Source: Rhizophagus sp. LPA8_4_AMF
Lineage: Eukaryota > Glomeromycota > Glomeromycetes > Glomerales > Glomeraceae
Direction of reading: 5' to 3'
NCBI GenBank assembly: GCA_021464525.1
Contig: JADRCO010001177.1
Coordinates: forward strand, 1-21,746
Length of the DNA stretch: 21,746 nt
Position 1 is the stretch's first letter. Each line of letters begins with the position of its first letter. The translations under genes were made by a program, and so were the position numbers. Of the stretch, positions 1 through 9,166 are shown piece by piece. The notes under the pieces are model-generated. The model worked only from the letters and a program-made list of their open reading frames with translations, was not told the origin of the DNA and did not search any database.

Positions 1-450
1 TTATAATACTTCAATTTATATTTCAGCAAAATAGATTTAATCTTGAAGTTTTTTTAAAAAAAAAATTTAATCAGTTTGGCTAAAAATTGACTGACTTTAT
101 CTATTTTGGAAGTAAAGATTTGATTTTTGCCGATTATTATGTCTGATTCATATGTGAATTGGCAATTAATAATAATCCTCACTTAAAAGATAAAAAATAA
201 GAGCAAGATTCTTACCTGTCATTACAATACCATAAAAGTAATCATCAAAAACATTACTTACTTTTCGCTTCTTTTTATTAATCTGACATACTCTTTCATA
301 TTGTATCAGATTCTGGAAAAATAGAGCCCTAGAGACAAAAAAAATAAACTACTAAAATTACATGTCATAAAAAAATCATAATACCAATCTGTGCAAATCT
401 AGTAACTACTTGGTATTGCTATTGCCTTCTGTTGTGCAAATAAATTCATA
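1..450 (-). pseudogene. Remnant of a Crinkler/SAM-type family member (C-terminal part)
   Basis: The best-preserved part is 216-330, read on the minus strand. It translates without stops and includes FQNLIQYE, then a basic KKKRKV-like stretch, then FDDYFYGIVMTG. The QNLIQYE block also occurs in the plus-strand pseudogene at 2355-2428, and DDYFYGIVMTG matches its NDYDYIYRIIITA just before 2488, so both are copies of one family. A consensus donor GTAAG follows at 215 (minus), suggesting an intron whose 3' end lies beyond the left edge. Further upstream on the minus strand, about 390-450, EFICTTEG parallels ELICITEG of the plus copy and is followed by a stop. The region between 330 and 390 is scrambled. 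The copy is truncated and non-functional. Family identity comes from comparison within the window plus recall of Rhizophagus proteins; the molecular function is unknown. Confidence 0.6.
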
Positions 451-691
451 TTTCTGCACATAGTACTGATAGAATTTTAAAACTCACTAATTCTCAAAAT
501 CAAATACATCATAGAACAGGTCAAATCAAAGACAATCACTAGTCATGTGAACAAAATCTCCAAAATTTAGTTAGCATGTAATGTTATGTGGAAGTTTAGC
601 CAACTTTTTGCAAAAAACTTTCCCATAAAAATAAGGTGTGTATCACCCTTATATACAAATAAAAATTTCTCATAATGCGTCTTGTATTTAG

Positions 692-2697
692 ATGACTGAT
701 AAGATTGAAATGCCTGATAAGACCAAAACACCTGATAAATCAAAATTTGACAAGTTGGCCGAAAGTGTAGATATTACTCTCAACTGACTTATTCCTGATG
801 AGAAAATGGGATATTTTTGATGTACAATATCTAATAACAATCGAGTCTCTTCTCTTGCAGAACCTGTTGACTAGATCAATTTCAAGATATAGACTTAACC
901 AGTTTAGATTTATATAAGACCAGGATGATATATGATAGCGTTATAATCCACAACTCAAGTAGTAATAGTGCACTTGAAATAAGATGGCGTAAAAAGAATG
1001 GAACTGCAAGAGAAAATTTATAGTCATTTTTTCAAACAACCCAGCTTAAATTTTCTGGTAAAGAGGGAGTCAATATTATCGTGTATCCTCTCACTGAAAC
1101 AGTGCCAGAGGTACTAAGCAAAGATAATTAGTATTTTTTATTCACAATGCGTATCAGCAATATAGTTGCAATTTTTATGTACTGTAAGCTGACTTCTGGC
1201 GATGTTTATTTTATAAATAAAGTTTTATTATTTTATCAAATATACATAAGAAACAGGTCACTTAAAGTGATGTAATGCTTGTGCGATATAAAAACCTATA
1301 TATTAACGTCCAGTATTCCTGAACATAAATAAATTTATCTTATTCTAGAACATAACACTATTTTTTTGTCTGGCCAAATATCCCTATAAAAATGTAATGC
1401 TATATCTGAAACTAGTACATCTTATACTACAGCTTCCACCTCCACTACTGTTGCTAGAAATGAGACGGTCTCGTTAGTAGATGAAGTTAAAAAATATGAC
1501 ATGGCCAAGCTTATAGAATTTTGCAGGGACAGGGCTTAGGTCTTAGCGAGATGGCTATCAAAATTTTAGAAGAAGAAGAGGTTGCTAGCCGTGATTTTCT
1601 CAAAATAACTAAGCAAAATTTCAGAGATATACAGTTAGACAATATTTGATATACTGATACACTATTAAAAACTTGATATACCAATAAAATTTTAAATTCC
1701 CACTACTGTATATGTGAGAACATATAAATGATATTTTTTAAATTTTTTCACATGAGTCCTGATATATCATTATATAAAAGTTTGACTGTAAATATGAAGG
1801 CTAGACCTGTATTAAGGTTTGCAGACTTCGCTAAAGACTGTAGGGATAAAAAATTAAAAGCGTTCTTCTCGTATAAGAGTTTGAAGAAAGTGTTGAAAAA
1901 GTATAATATAGATGGAAATGATATAGGCACGATCAGATAATTTTTACCGGTAAGTCTCCTCGCAAATTAAGCTCACTTGAAGAAGTTAAAATTTTTCTTA
2001 AAATTCATATATAGTCTGTGTCAAAAAATGGATAATTTCATACACAGCCATTAATTTCTTTTCATTATAGGACTAGAAGACGAAGACAAAGAGTTGCAAT
2101 AATGTATAAAAGAAATAAAGCGCAGGTTGGAAAATATGGGAACTTTACTTGCCGATAACAACGAAGCCATACGCTGTGAATATATTTCAGCCATTCTCTA
2201 TGCTTCGCTCTATATCGTCAAAAGAATAACTGATAAAGAGCTTGCCTTAGCTCCTCAGCTCGAAGTTGGTAAAGAAAGTACTAGATAAGTTAATTACATA
2301 AACAAGATACTCGAGGAACTTATTTGCATCACAGAAGGAAAATTACATTAAGTAGTTATGGAATTTGCGCAGAATCTGATCCAGTATGAAAGTACCTTAC
2401 AGGTGAATAAAAAATTAGAGAAAATGTAAGTCGGGTAAAGCATTTAGGAATGATTACGACTATATTTATAGGATCATTATAACAGCCATGAAATGGTATT
2501 TCATCCTTTTTGCTTCAGACGGAATATTCTGTACAAGTAAAAATCCTCTTAATATCCGCTTTATTGAGTCTGCCTTGGAAGAAGGTTCGGAGGAAGAAAA
2601 GGAGTTGTGTAAAAATGTGAAGCAGGTAATAGAGGTTATTGTGGGATTATTAAAGGATAGGGTAGATGTAGAGAAGGAGCTGATGATGAAGAAGTAA
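692..2697 (+). pseudogene. Degenerate Crinkler-header / SAM-like family gene, expanded in Rhizophagus
   Basis: Coding blocks in successive frames add up to one decayed gene. It starts at ATG 692 (MTDKIEMPDK). Positions 877-1130 give a long frame with FQDIDLTSLDLYKT, which resembles the F-x-x-ID-x-x-x-L-x-L-x-K pattern of Crinkler headers (tentative). Positions 1396-1650 give a Ser/Thr linker, then a SAM-like segment (MAKLIEF, then after a one-base loss near 1518-1522 LGLSEMAIKIL and ASRDFLKIT). It continues at 1790-1937 with LRFADFAKDCRDKKL and SYKSLKKVL. A probable intron lies at 1950-2070 (GTAAGT...TATAG). Positions 2071-2428 give EDEDKELQ, MGTLLADN and FAQNLIQYE, and 2430-2697 gives YFILFASDGI and VIEVIVGLLKDR. 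Premature stops include TAA at 1938, 2100, 2286 and 2349. Arrangement and wording match a family I recall as very abundant in Rhizophagus irregularis. It cannot make a full protein; the function of intact members is unknown to me. Confidence 0.7.
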
Positions 2698-3123
2698 TAG
2701 GTTCAAGAATATTTTGAAAAAGAATAATCATGTATAATAGTCTGCCACCATTAACATAGAAAATTTATGTATCCTGGGCTAAGACATGAGCTTTATATTT
2801 ATTTTTTATAAAAATTTTTCTTGGCAAGAAAAATCGTGATAAATTTTTCATGATCAAACCGGCATAACCTAATAGTTATCTTGCCAGAATGTCATATCAT
2901 CTTATATATACTAACAAACTTTTGAATATTTTAAAATTATTTTTATTTGCACTTTCTCAAATAATACTTATGAAAAATACAATAAGTCTTGCCCAAATTG
3001 GGCTTTATGATAATGATTTTTATATTACATAGTTTAAAATCTAAAGTGCAAAGAACCTTCTCACATATACCAAGTATTATAATGTTTTGTATAAAGATGC
3101 AGTTATCAAACTAATCTTTCTTA
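2698..3123. other. Intergenic AT-rich stretch
   Basis: This lies between two convergent pseudogenes. I see no coding frame, RNA gene or repeat that I can support. Confidence 0.5.
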
Positions 3124-4491
3124 TATCACACTCTTTTTAAATTAGCAAACACAGCTTCCACATACTCTTTTGCTTAACGTTGAAGTTCTACTTTAGGTAT
3201 TATCTCACCAGTATCTTCCATAATTTTAAGTTTTTTTTCTGGATGATAAAGAATATTCGCAAGGCCTTCCATTTCATTGATTCCTAAGACATACATATCT
3301 TTTGTATATTTGCACCATTCAAACAGAATGCCATGACTATCTAAAAACAAAACAGTTATTCCATAATCATCTATAAGCAATGGATTAATTTTAGTGATGC
3401 CATATACATTATTGAAATATTCCTTATTTTTCTAATCCATTATCCATTCGTATTTAAGTTGAGATGCATTGAATGATTAGAATCCATAATTATTCCTGAC
3501 AGCATCAACCAATTCTGACAAACTTGGCAATTTCAGCTTGGTGGTATTACTTATATTTTTGACTGAAGCAACTGAATCAATATTGTCTGAGTCTTGATTG
3601 GAAGATCTGTTCTGAGCTGGCATAAGAAAGTCCAAGCATTCATTTCCACACAATTCCCAAATTCCTACTTGTCTATATTTAAAATCACATTTCCATTTTG
3701 CTACTGAGAAAAAAGGTATCAGTCATTTATTTATCAGAGAAGCTATTCCTTTCTTTATCTTTTTGTGAGCTGAAATTGATACACCAAATGCAACACTGAT
3801 AATCTTCTCCTGGTCTACTTTTCAAGAAGTATTGATTGCTGTTAGATGTTTGTTGTAACTTACCATTATAATTATCTATTGATGAAGTTATTTGAGATGC
3901 TAAAAAAGAAATTTCACGTGCTTCAAATATGTGAATTCCTTTTTCTTTTTCTTGGAATTTTTCTTTGAAAGGGGATAGTTGATCATGTAGAGGTTCTTTA
4001 GAAGGGGATAGTTGATTGTGTAGAGATAATAAAGAGCATCCTCTGGGGTAGCTATGGAAATTGTGGCTCTATTTACATTTACAATCATTGGTGATAGACA
4101 ATTGGGGCTGCAAAAAATTTGACTGTCTCTCCTGATGTGCATTAAAGAATAAGTATCAACATCATGTTATGCATAAAGGAAATGGAAGTCAAACTTTTGA
4201 GACTTACTTGTATGGCAGAAGAAATTGTGTGTAAACTCTCCTTGCTCTTCTGCAGTTCTGCTCTTCTGTGCCATTTTTTTGATAATTATCCAGATTTATG
4301 AAAAATACTTTAGGGAATTTCTTTTTCTTATTTTTCATAACAATGCTAAAGTTACCTTTTCTAGTATCCATTTTTTCTTTAGTTGAAGGTAAAACATAAA
4401 GATCAAGGTTATCAAAAGTAGAGTTAGCTAAGGTAAAGTTAATGTCCATTTTGATATTATTCATTTTGATGTTTACTATTAAAAATATCAA
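3124..4491 (-). pseudogene. Broken multi-exon gene of an uncharacterised Glomeromycotina family
   Basis: Read on the minus strand, a conserved-looking start is the ATG at 4449 (MDINFTLANSTFDNLDLYVL); the frame stays open back to 4491. Exon 1 ends at 4208. A clean intron of 76 bp (4132-4207, GTAAGT...CATCAG) joins in frame to exon 2 (YKRDSQIFCSP, MIVNVNRATISIATPEDAL). The frame then slips between about 4055 and 3960, in a stretch with a short duplicated segment (LSPSKEPL / LSPFKEKF), and continues as GIHIFEAREISFLASQITS. A second possible intron (3815-3863, 49 bp) leads to EKIISVAFGVSISAHKK, IPFFSVAKWKCDFKYRQVG and WELCGNECLDFL, then after stops LLIDDYGITVLFLDSHGI and EMEGLANILYHPEKK. In-frame stops occur where INK*LIPFF, YGF*SF, IMD*KN and LQR*AK are read. 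I recall similar hypothetical proteins in Rhizophagus; no function is known to me. The preserved introns argue against a retrocopy. Confidence 0.65.
3970..4032. repeat. Imperfect direct duplication of about 32 bp
   Basis: The motif GGGGATAGTTGAT is followed by a GTAGAG-type segment and occurs twice in tandem, at about 3970 and 4002. It lies inside the minus-strand pseudogene near the point where its reading frame slips, so the duplication may be linked to the frameshift. Confidence 0.5.
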
Positions 4492-5115
4492 TAAAAAAAT
4501 TTAATGAATATAATAAGATGATAAAAGAAGAGTAAGGAGTAACTACACAAATTATATTATATATATATATTTATATTTAGTTTTGTGTTACATTGTGTCA
4601 GAATTTTCTTACCAGATGATCTTATAATTATACAAAATATAATTTTGCCAGGAAATTTTTCAGAGTTTGTAAACAAATTCCATAAATTCCATTTTTTTGT
4701 ATAGATTTCTGATGATCTTACTAGAATTATGAAATGTAGACAACATAGTTTTTTGACGTAAAGTTAATATTATGAACTAGTGATTTATTTTCTGTTACTG
4801 CATATCTCGTATAAATATAGCTGATGACTATTTTTGTTTTATTTAAATATCGATAATTGGGATAATGAATCCAGATCATGGAGTAGGATAATATGTATTA
4901 GTAGTGTAGGCAAGTGAAAACCTGATGTGATTTGTAGGAATTAGTATAGAAATACCATTTCACTTTATAAAACAAGTTTATGTATTACCGAATCTTGTAA
5001 TTTATTTTTTACATTAATAAATCAGTAATTCTAATAAAAATATTACCTTATTGTTTTTATTTATGCTAACAAATTTTTAAATTATTTTATCTTATATAAA
5101 AAATTATTTTTAAAC
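4492..5115. other. Intergenic AT-rich stretch between divergent pseudogenes
   Basis: No supportable coding frame was found. The word ATGATCTTA recurs (about 4616 and 4711) and there is a short TA run near 4555-4572. Any promoters of the two flanking, divergently oriented dead genes would have been here. Confidence 0.4.
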
Positions 5116-6065
5116 ATGCAATCCAATGATTCATTAAAAAAATTAAATGCCAAGCTTTTAGCTAAGATTGCTAAGCTTAGAAAAAAGAATACTGAGTTTA
5201 AGAATAAAAATGCTGAGATTCCTGATTTTAAAAGAAAGTTTTCTGAAATTGAGTCTGAAAAAGTTAAGCTTGAGGTTAGAATTATCAAGCTTCTAAGACA
5301 GGCTGTAGAAGAGAGTAAGAGACATGATATTGAGAATGCTAAATTCAAGACTAGAATCAAGGAGTTGGAGAAAAACAAAACAAATTCTTCATTGGAAAAT
5401 GTTAGGCATGATAATAAAATTGCTAAGCTGAAGGCCAAATTAGTAAAACTACTAAGGGATAATAATGATAAAAGCAAACAATCAATCCAAGATATTTCTC
5501 CTGAAGTAATTATCAATGTATCTAATACTATTATAGATCAGTATAATAAGGAATTCTAAAGAGATCAGACCACTTTTTCACCATTTTGTGTGAGTAATCA
5601 GAAGTCATTAGAGGACAGGAAAATAGATACTTTTCTGGATGATGCATATAAGAAAAGTGTTATGTTAGTAATGGAATAAGGCAATATAATAAGGAGAAGA
5701 AACTTAGCAAAGCAGAGTAAGCATTTTTTAACCAAAATCAAGAATCTGATAGCAGGTGCTCTACTTCTAAAAATCTTATAACTGAATTTCAGTTGGAGGC
5801 CTCTGCTAAAATAGTCATAGAAAAAAAGGTGCAAAAAATATTGTATAAATGATAGATGATGGTATTAAAGATAATGCCCAGTTGAGTAATAAAAACCATT
5901 TCTTACAATATAATTTCAGCCAGGAGTCTCTATCAAAATTCTTTCACAGTTCTGTTACTTTCTCTTGCTTAATTATTTGATAAAACAATTGATATTGAAT
6001 ATGTTACAATTCATGCTAATCAGAAAGAGATTTTGCGCTATACCGGTCAAAATCATTTCTTTTAT
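5116..6065 (+). pseudogene. Coiled-coil protein pseudogene of a Glomeromycotina multicopy family
   Basis: An intact frame, 5116-5559, encodes 147 residues that are almost wholly Lys/Glu-rich heptad coiled coil (LKKLNAKLLAKIAKLRKK, then repeated KL/EL spacing) and ends with SPEVIINVSNTI. After the TAA at 5557 the same frame continues with SLEDRKIDTFLDDAYKKSV. Near 5670 the frame slips to KEKKLSKAE, NQNQESDSR, then EFQLEASAKIVIEKKVQK and two stops at about 5850. A further block around 5990-6060 reads IEYVTIHANQKEILRY before a stop. The order (coiled coil, SLED-x-x-ID-x-FL, EKKL, ANQ-x-EIL-x-Y) fits a family I recall in Rhizophagus. The 147-residue frame could still be translated as a short coiled-coil protein, but the remainder is clearly decayed. 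Function unknown. Confidence 0.6.
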
Positions 6066-6507
6066 CAATAAGATCTTTTAGTAATAATTCAGAAAATTAG
6101 TCACATGACTCATTATATATTTAACTAATTATAAATTGGAAAAAAATTTAGTATAAATTAATTGGTTAATTTTTGCTCAATTTTAGCTAATAGAAATCAA
6201 AATTTTCAAGTATTAAGAGCATCACTAACAAACTTTTTTTATAGTGATAGGAGATTTTATAGTGACAAAAAATTTGGCTCATTACTTCAATTCAGTTTAA
6301 ATTATAATTGAATCTTAAAGTACTTACAGCATCTTATAAATATATCTCAAAAATCTTAGAAGTATAATATCTTTAGCCTCACTCTTAGTTATAAATAGGT
6401 AATCAAAAGCGGAATTAAACTTAACCAGTGATATTGTGTAAACTATCTAATGTGATTTCAGTTATCGTCCTGTTCAGGATTTATAATTTATCAAGACATT
6501 TTTTTGG
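6066..6507. other. AT-rich stretch without recognised features
   Basis: I find no stable reading frame or paired repeat here. It separates the coiled-coil pseudogene from the first inverted-repeat element. Confidence 0.4.
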
Positions 6508-6963
6508 GTATTGAAACAGGACCAGGAAATTTTATAATAAAGGTTACTGTAACATCCAGTAATATTAGTAAAATACATTAAATTTTTAATATAAACAATT
6601 TTTAATGAAGCCAGAATGTATAGACTAGCTTTATAAGTTTAAGTTTAAAGTTAAATGTATCTTTTTATATACTTAATTTGGACTACTATATATTTCATAT
6701 AATACAAAAGGATGGTTCGTATAATTAATAAATTTTTTAAAAAGTGGTTCACATTATTATAAAATTTTTTTCAGAAAATTTACTGATCTCAGTTAATATT
6801 AATTTTACAAGAACAATTTATAATTCATTTTATTCTTCAATCTTTTCTGAATAAATATATAAATTAATTACTTAAGCAAAATTATTATTAATTTAAGTAA
6901 ACCCATCATTTTACTATATAGTAGTAACCTTTATTATAAGATTTTCTGGTCCTATTGAAATAC
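6508..6963. mobile_element. Inverted-repeat element, probable MITE (about 456 bp)
   Basis: The left arm (6508-6548, containing TATTGAAACAGGACCAGGAA and ATAATAAAGGTTACT) is the imperfect reverse complement of the right arm (6923-6963, containing AGTAACCTTTATTAT and CTGGTCCTATTGAAATAC). The arms match over about 40 bases with a few mismatches. The interior is very AT-rich and non-coding. I could not see a convincing target-site duplication, so the exact ends and superfamily are open. The right arm and flank read as coding-like (GPIEILENNEEVARKMQES), so one arm may derive from a gene fragment. Confidence 0.5.
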
Positions 6964-7030
6964 TTGAAAATAATGAAGAAGTTGCAAGAAAGATGCAAGA
7001 AAGTCAGAAAAGTGCCAGAAACTGAAGGTG
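6940..7030 (+). pseudogene. Short coding-like remnant
   Basis: The plus frame reads GPIEILENNEEVARKMQES and a few more residues before a stop near 7023. The composition is protein-like, but I see no supporting sequence up- or downstream. It overlaps the right arm of the inverted-repeat element. It may be a leftover of a multicopy coiled-coil gene. Confidence 0.25.
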
Positions 7031-7169
7031 CAGTAGATGCAATAAATTATGATAATTTCAGCTAGTACTATTCTATAATTTTAGCTGAATTTAAGAGATA
7101 ATAACTCAATATCCAAGTTAGTCTAAAACTAGCAAACTAATAGGATTCTTTTACATCCTGCCAGTTTTA

Positions 7170-7651
7170 CACTGCTCTATAATAAGTATTCAGATTTCAT
7201 AAATTTTACTTAGTAAAACATAGTAAAATTGATGATTTTTAGGTTGCATGAAAATATGCGAATTTTTAGTAAAATCCATCCAAAATTTTTTTATTTGAAA
7301 GCCAATAAATTATAGTTTTTAACAATATAATCAGAAATATTTTATCTTTAAAATGCAAAAAAATGTTAATCTATAAAGTAATAGCAGAATAATTTTATAT
7401 GTAAAAATGCAAAAAACATATAGAAAAATTGTTACCTATATTTTACAATGAGACCATTTTTTTATGTTAAAAAAAAACAACTTTTTTGTTTCAATACTTT
7501 AAAATTACAATTGATTGGCTTCAAAATAAAAAAATTTCAGGTCAGATTTTACTGAAAATCTGTAGACTTTTGTGCAACCCAAAAATTATTAATTTTACTA
7601 TGTTTTACTAAGTAAAATTTATGAAATCTGAATACTTTTTGTAGGGCAGTG
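7170..7651. mobile_element. Tc1/mariner-type MITE with long inverted arms and TA target duplication
   Basis: The element begins CACTGCTCTATAATAAGTAT at 7170 and ends with the reverse complement of CACTGCCCTACAAAAAGTAT at 7651. Both ends are flanked by TA (7168-7169 and 7652-7653), the target duplication expected for Tc1/mariner elements. The arms pair imperfectly over roughly 150 bases (7170-7325 with 7497-7651), including the shared core AAATTTTACTTAGTAAAACA, and leave a loop of about 170 bp with A/T runs and no coding capacity. It is therefore a non-autonomous foldback-like MITE that would need a transposase in trans. The 482-bp length and CACTG terminus are seen directly; the superfamily call follows from the TA duplication and terminal motif. 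Confidence 0.8.
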
Positions 7652-7653
7652 TA

Positions 7654-8076
7654 TAACAGTTTCCTACCAGTTTCTCAACAGTTTCATAATGATACTATGA
7701 TACCATCATGATGCCAAGGTGAATTCTCAAATTATATATCTTAAAAATCAGCCAAAATTAAGCATAGTATTAGCTAAAATTAACTGCAAATCTACTGCAT
7801 TACCTGTCATCTTTTTTTTTTACACCACTTTAGTATCTTAAAAGGCAATCAAAAAGGCATGCATTCTTAATATAAAACTAGTATTCAAATCTGCACAGAG
7901 GGGTCAGCATCCTTAATATAGAACCAGATATCCAAAAGGATAGTACTAAATACTAACAATAAAGAATTTGATATGTAAATGGATTAGAAGTAAGAAGAAA
8001 GTAGCTACCATTATATCGTGATATCACCATTAAATTAAAGTACCACCAGTAAAGTTCTGAATATGCAACCTAAAAT
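7654..8076. other. Non-coding AT-rich stretch with a short duplicated segment
   Basis: No gene is seen. An imperfect direct duplication pairs 7861-7889 (GCATTCTTAATATAAAACTA...) with 7907-7936 (GCATCCTTAATATAGAACCA...), offset by 46 bp. The word CAGTTTC recurs three times at about 7656-7685. Confidence 0.4.
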
Positions 8077-8106
8077 GACCTGCATAGACCTGCATAGACC
8101 TGCATA
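8077..8106. repeat. Tandem decamer GACCTGCATA x3
   Basis: Three perfect copies of GACCTGCATA. It lies about 80 bp upstream of the GACCT pentamer run and shares the word GACCT with it, so the two may share an origin. Confidence 0.85.
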
Positions 8107-8185
8107 ATATAAATAATACAATTGAAAGTATTGTAAAAATTTGAATTACTATATAAATAGTACTTTAAAATTAACCCAAAATTTT

Positions 8186-8204
8186 GACCTGACCTGACCT
8201 GACC
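8186..8204. repeat. GACCT pentamer microsatellite
   Basis: Three full GACCT units plus GACC. A matching CCTGACCTGACC segment occurs in the same orientation at 8631-8642, on the far side of an inverted-repeat element, so this run may be one half of a split or duplicated target site. Confidence 0.8.
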
Positions 8205-8632
8205 AGTATGTAAAATCTAAATTAAAAGTCATGTGCACAAGTTGATAGATTTATTACTAAATTAAGAAAATCATAATAAATCTTTATGTAAAATTGCCTC
8301 TTTTATATATAATTTATCCATTTTTAGGAAACGTCTAAAGCGAGCAGAATCACGTGATTTTGAAAAAATTCATCACCCCCTACATCACATACCTGTTTTC
8401 CATTTTTACTATTTATTCTGGGGACTTAGAATTTTTTCGGTGTGTGAAAATTTATTTGTCACACCTCTATTTGTCACATAGTTCATATGAAAAGTCACGT
8501 GATTCTGCCCCGCTTTAGACAACCCCCATTTTTAGTAATAATATGTGCACATTTTTATGTTGTGTAACTATGCACATAAAAAATCAAGGTGTACATGTGC
8601 ACATTGTGCACATAGATTTTATACACTGGGCC
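8199..8632. mobile_element. Inverted-repeat element inserted at a CCTGACC pentamer repeat
   Basis: The left end reads CCAGTATGTAAAATCTA followed soon by ATGTGCACAA. The reverse complement of the right end reads CCCAGTGTATAAAATCTATG and TGTGCACAA, so the termini are imperfect inverted repeats of about 30-40 bp. Copies of CCTGACCTGACC lie just outside each end (about 8193-8204 and 8631-8642). The interior holds repeated TGTGCACA words and a second, nested element at 8328-8525. There is no coding capacity. The boundaries are approximate because the pentamer run obscures them. Confidence 0.55.
8328..8525. mobile_element. Nested Mutator-like MITE (198 bp) with a 10-bp target duplication
   Basis: The inverted termini share GTCTAAAGCG, then G(A/G)(G)GCAGAATCACGTGA (8333-8360 and its complement ending at 8520). 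Directly outside are two perfect copies of CCATTTTTAG (8318-8327 and 8526-8535). A 9-11 bp duplication with G-initial termini fits the MULE (Mutator-like) pattern; the outermost five bases of each end are less alike. The interior has no reading frame of note. Its position inside the arms of the 8199-8632 element makes it the younger insertion. Confidence 0.65.
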
Positions 8633-8827
8633 TGACCTGACCCGTTAGAAACTCTACCTACCAGTCACTATTAGATTATAAAATCACTACCATATTGTAT
8701 AGAAAAAGATTAAAATAATGACTATAAATGCAAAAAAAAATTACTCAAAGAATAAATTGAGTAGATTATGAAGTTACTATCAGATCGTAATATTAGGTTA
8801 TAAAATACTATTAGATTATATACTTAG

Positions 8828-9009
8828 GTTATGAAGTCACCATTATATTATGAAATTACCACAGACTATGAAGTTACCATTATATTATGAAATTACCAGC
8901 AGACTATAAAGTTATTATTATATTATAAAGTTACCAGCAGACTATGAAATTACCATTATATTATAAAGTTACTGCAGACTATAAAATTACCGCAGACTAT
9001 GAAGTTACC
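8828..9009. repeat. Tandem array, unit about 38 bp, with truncated copies
   Basis: Successive units start with ACTATGAA(G/A)TTACC or GTTATGAAGTCACC and run through ATTATATTATGAAATTACC to (A)GCAG. They lie at 8828, 8865, 8903, 8941, 8978 (18 bp only) and 8996 (partial). The unit is itself built from two related half-units of about 18-19 bp (TATGAARTTACC). It is non-coding and the unit boundaries are clear by eye. Confidence 0.8.
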
Positions 9010-9026
9010 TTTATAACTTAATCTAA

Positions 9027-9074
9027 GTCGCATGTAACTTTATAATATAATTATATTATGAAATCACATGCGAC
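9027..9074. repeat. 48-bp imperfect palindrome next to the tandem array
   Basis: GTCGCATGT at 9027 is answered by ACATGCGAC ending at 9074, and inside these TATAATATA pairs with TATATTATG-type sequence around an ATT centre. The arms are perfect over the outer nine bases and differ at a few inner positions. It could be the end of a repeat element that includes the array. Confidence 0.65.
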
Positions 9075-9166
9075 TAAATTTGAAGAAATTCATTTTATGC
9101 TTCTTTAAAATGGGCTATATAAATATATCCAGTATATTTGTATATAGTTTACTAAGATCCCATTAA

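Noticed and set aside
5082..5516. Minus-strand Leu/Ser-rich open frame of 144 codons
   Set aside because: It is the shadow of the Lys/Glu-rich coiled-coil frame at 5116-5559, whose heptads and downstream family motifs support the plus strand.
8077..9009. Repeats examined as a possible CRISPR array
   Set aside because: Units are contiguous or irregular, without unique spacers, and the genome is eukaryotic.
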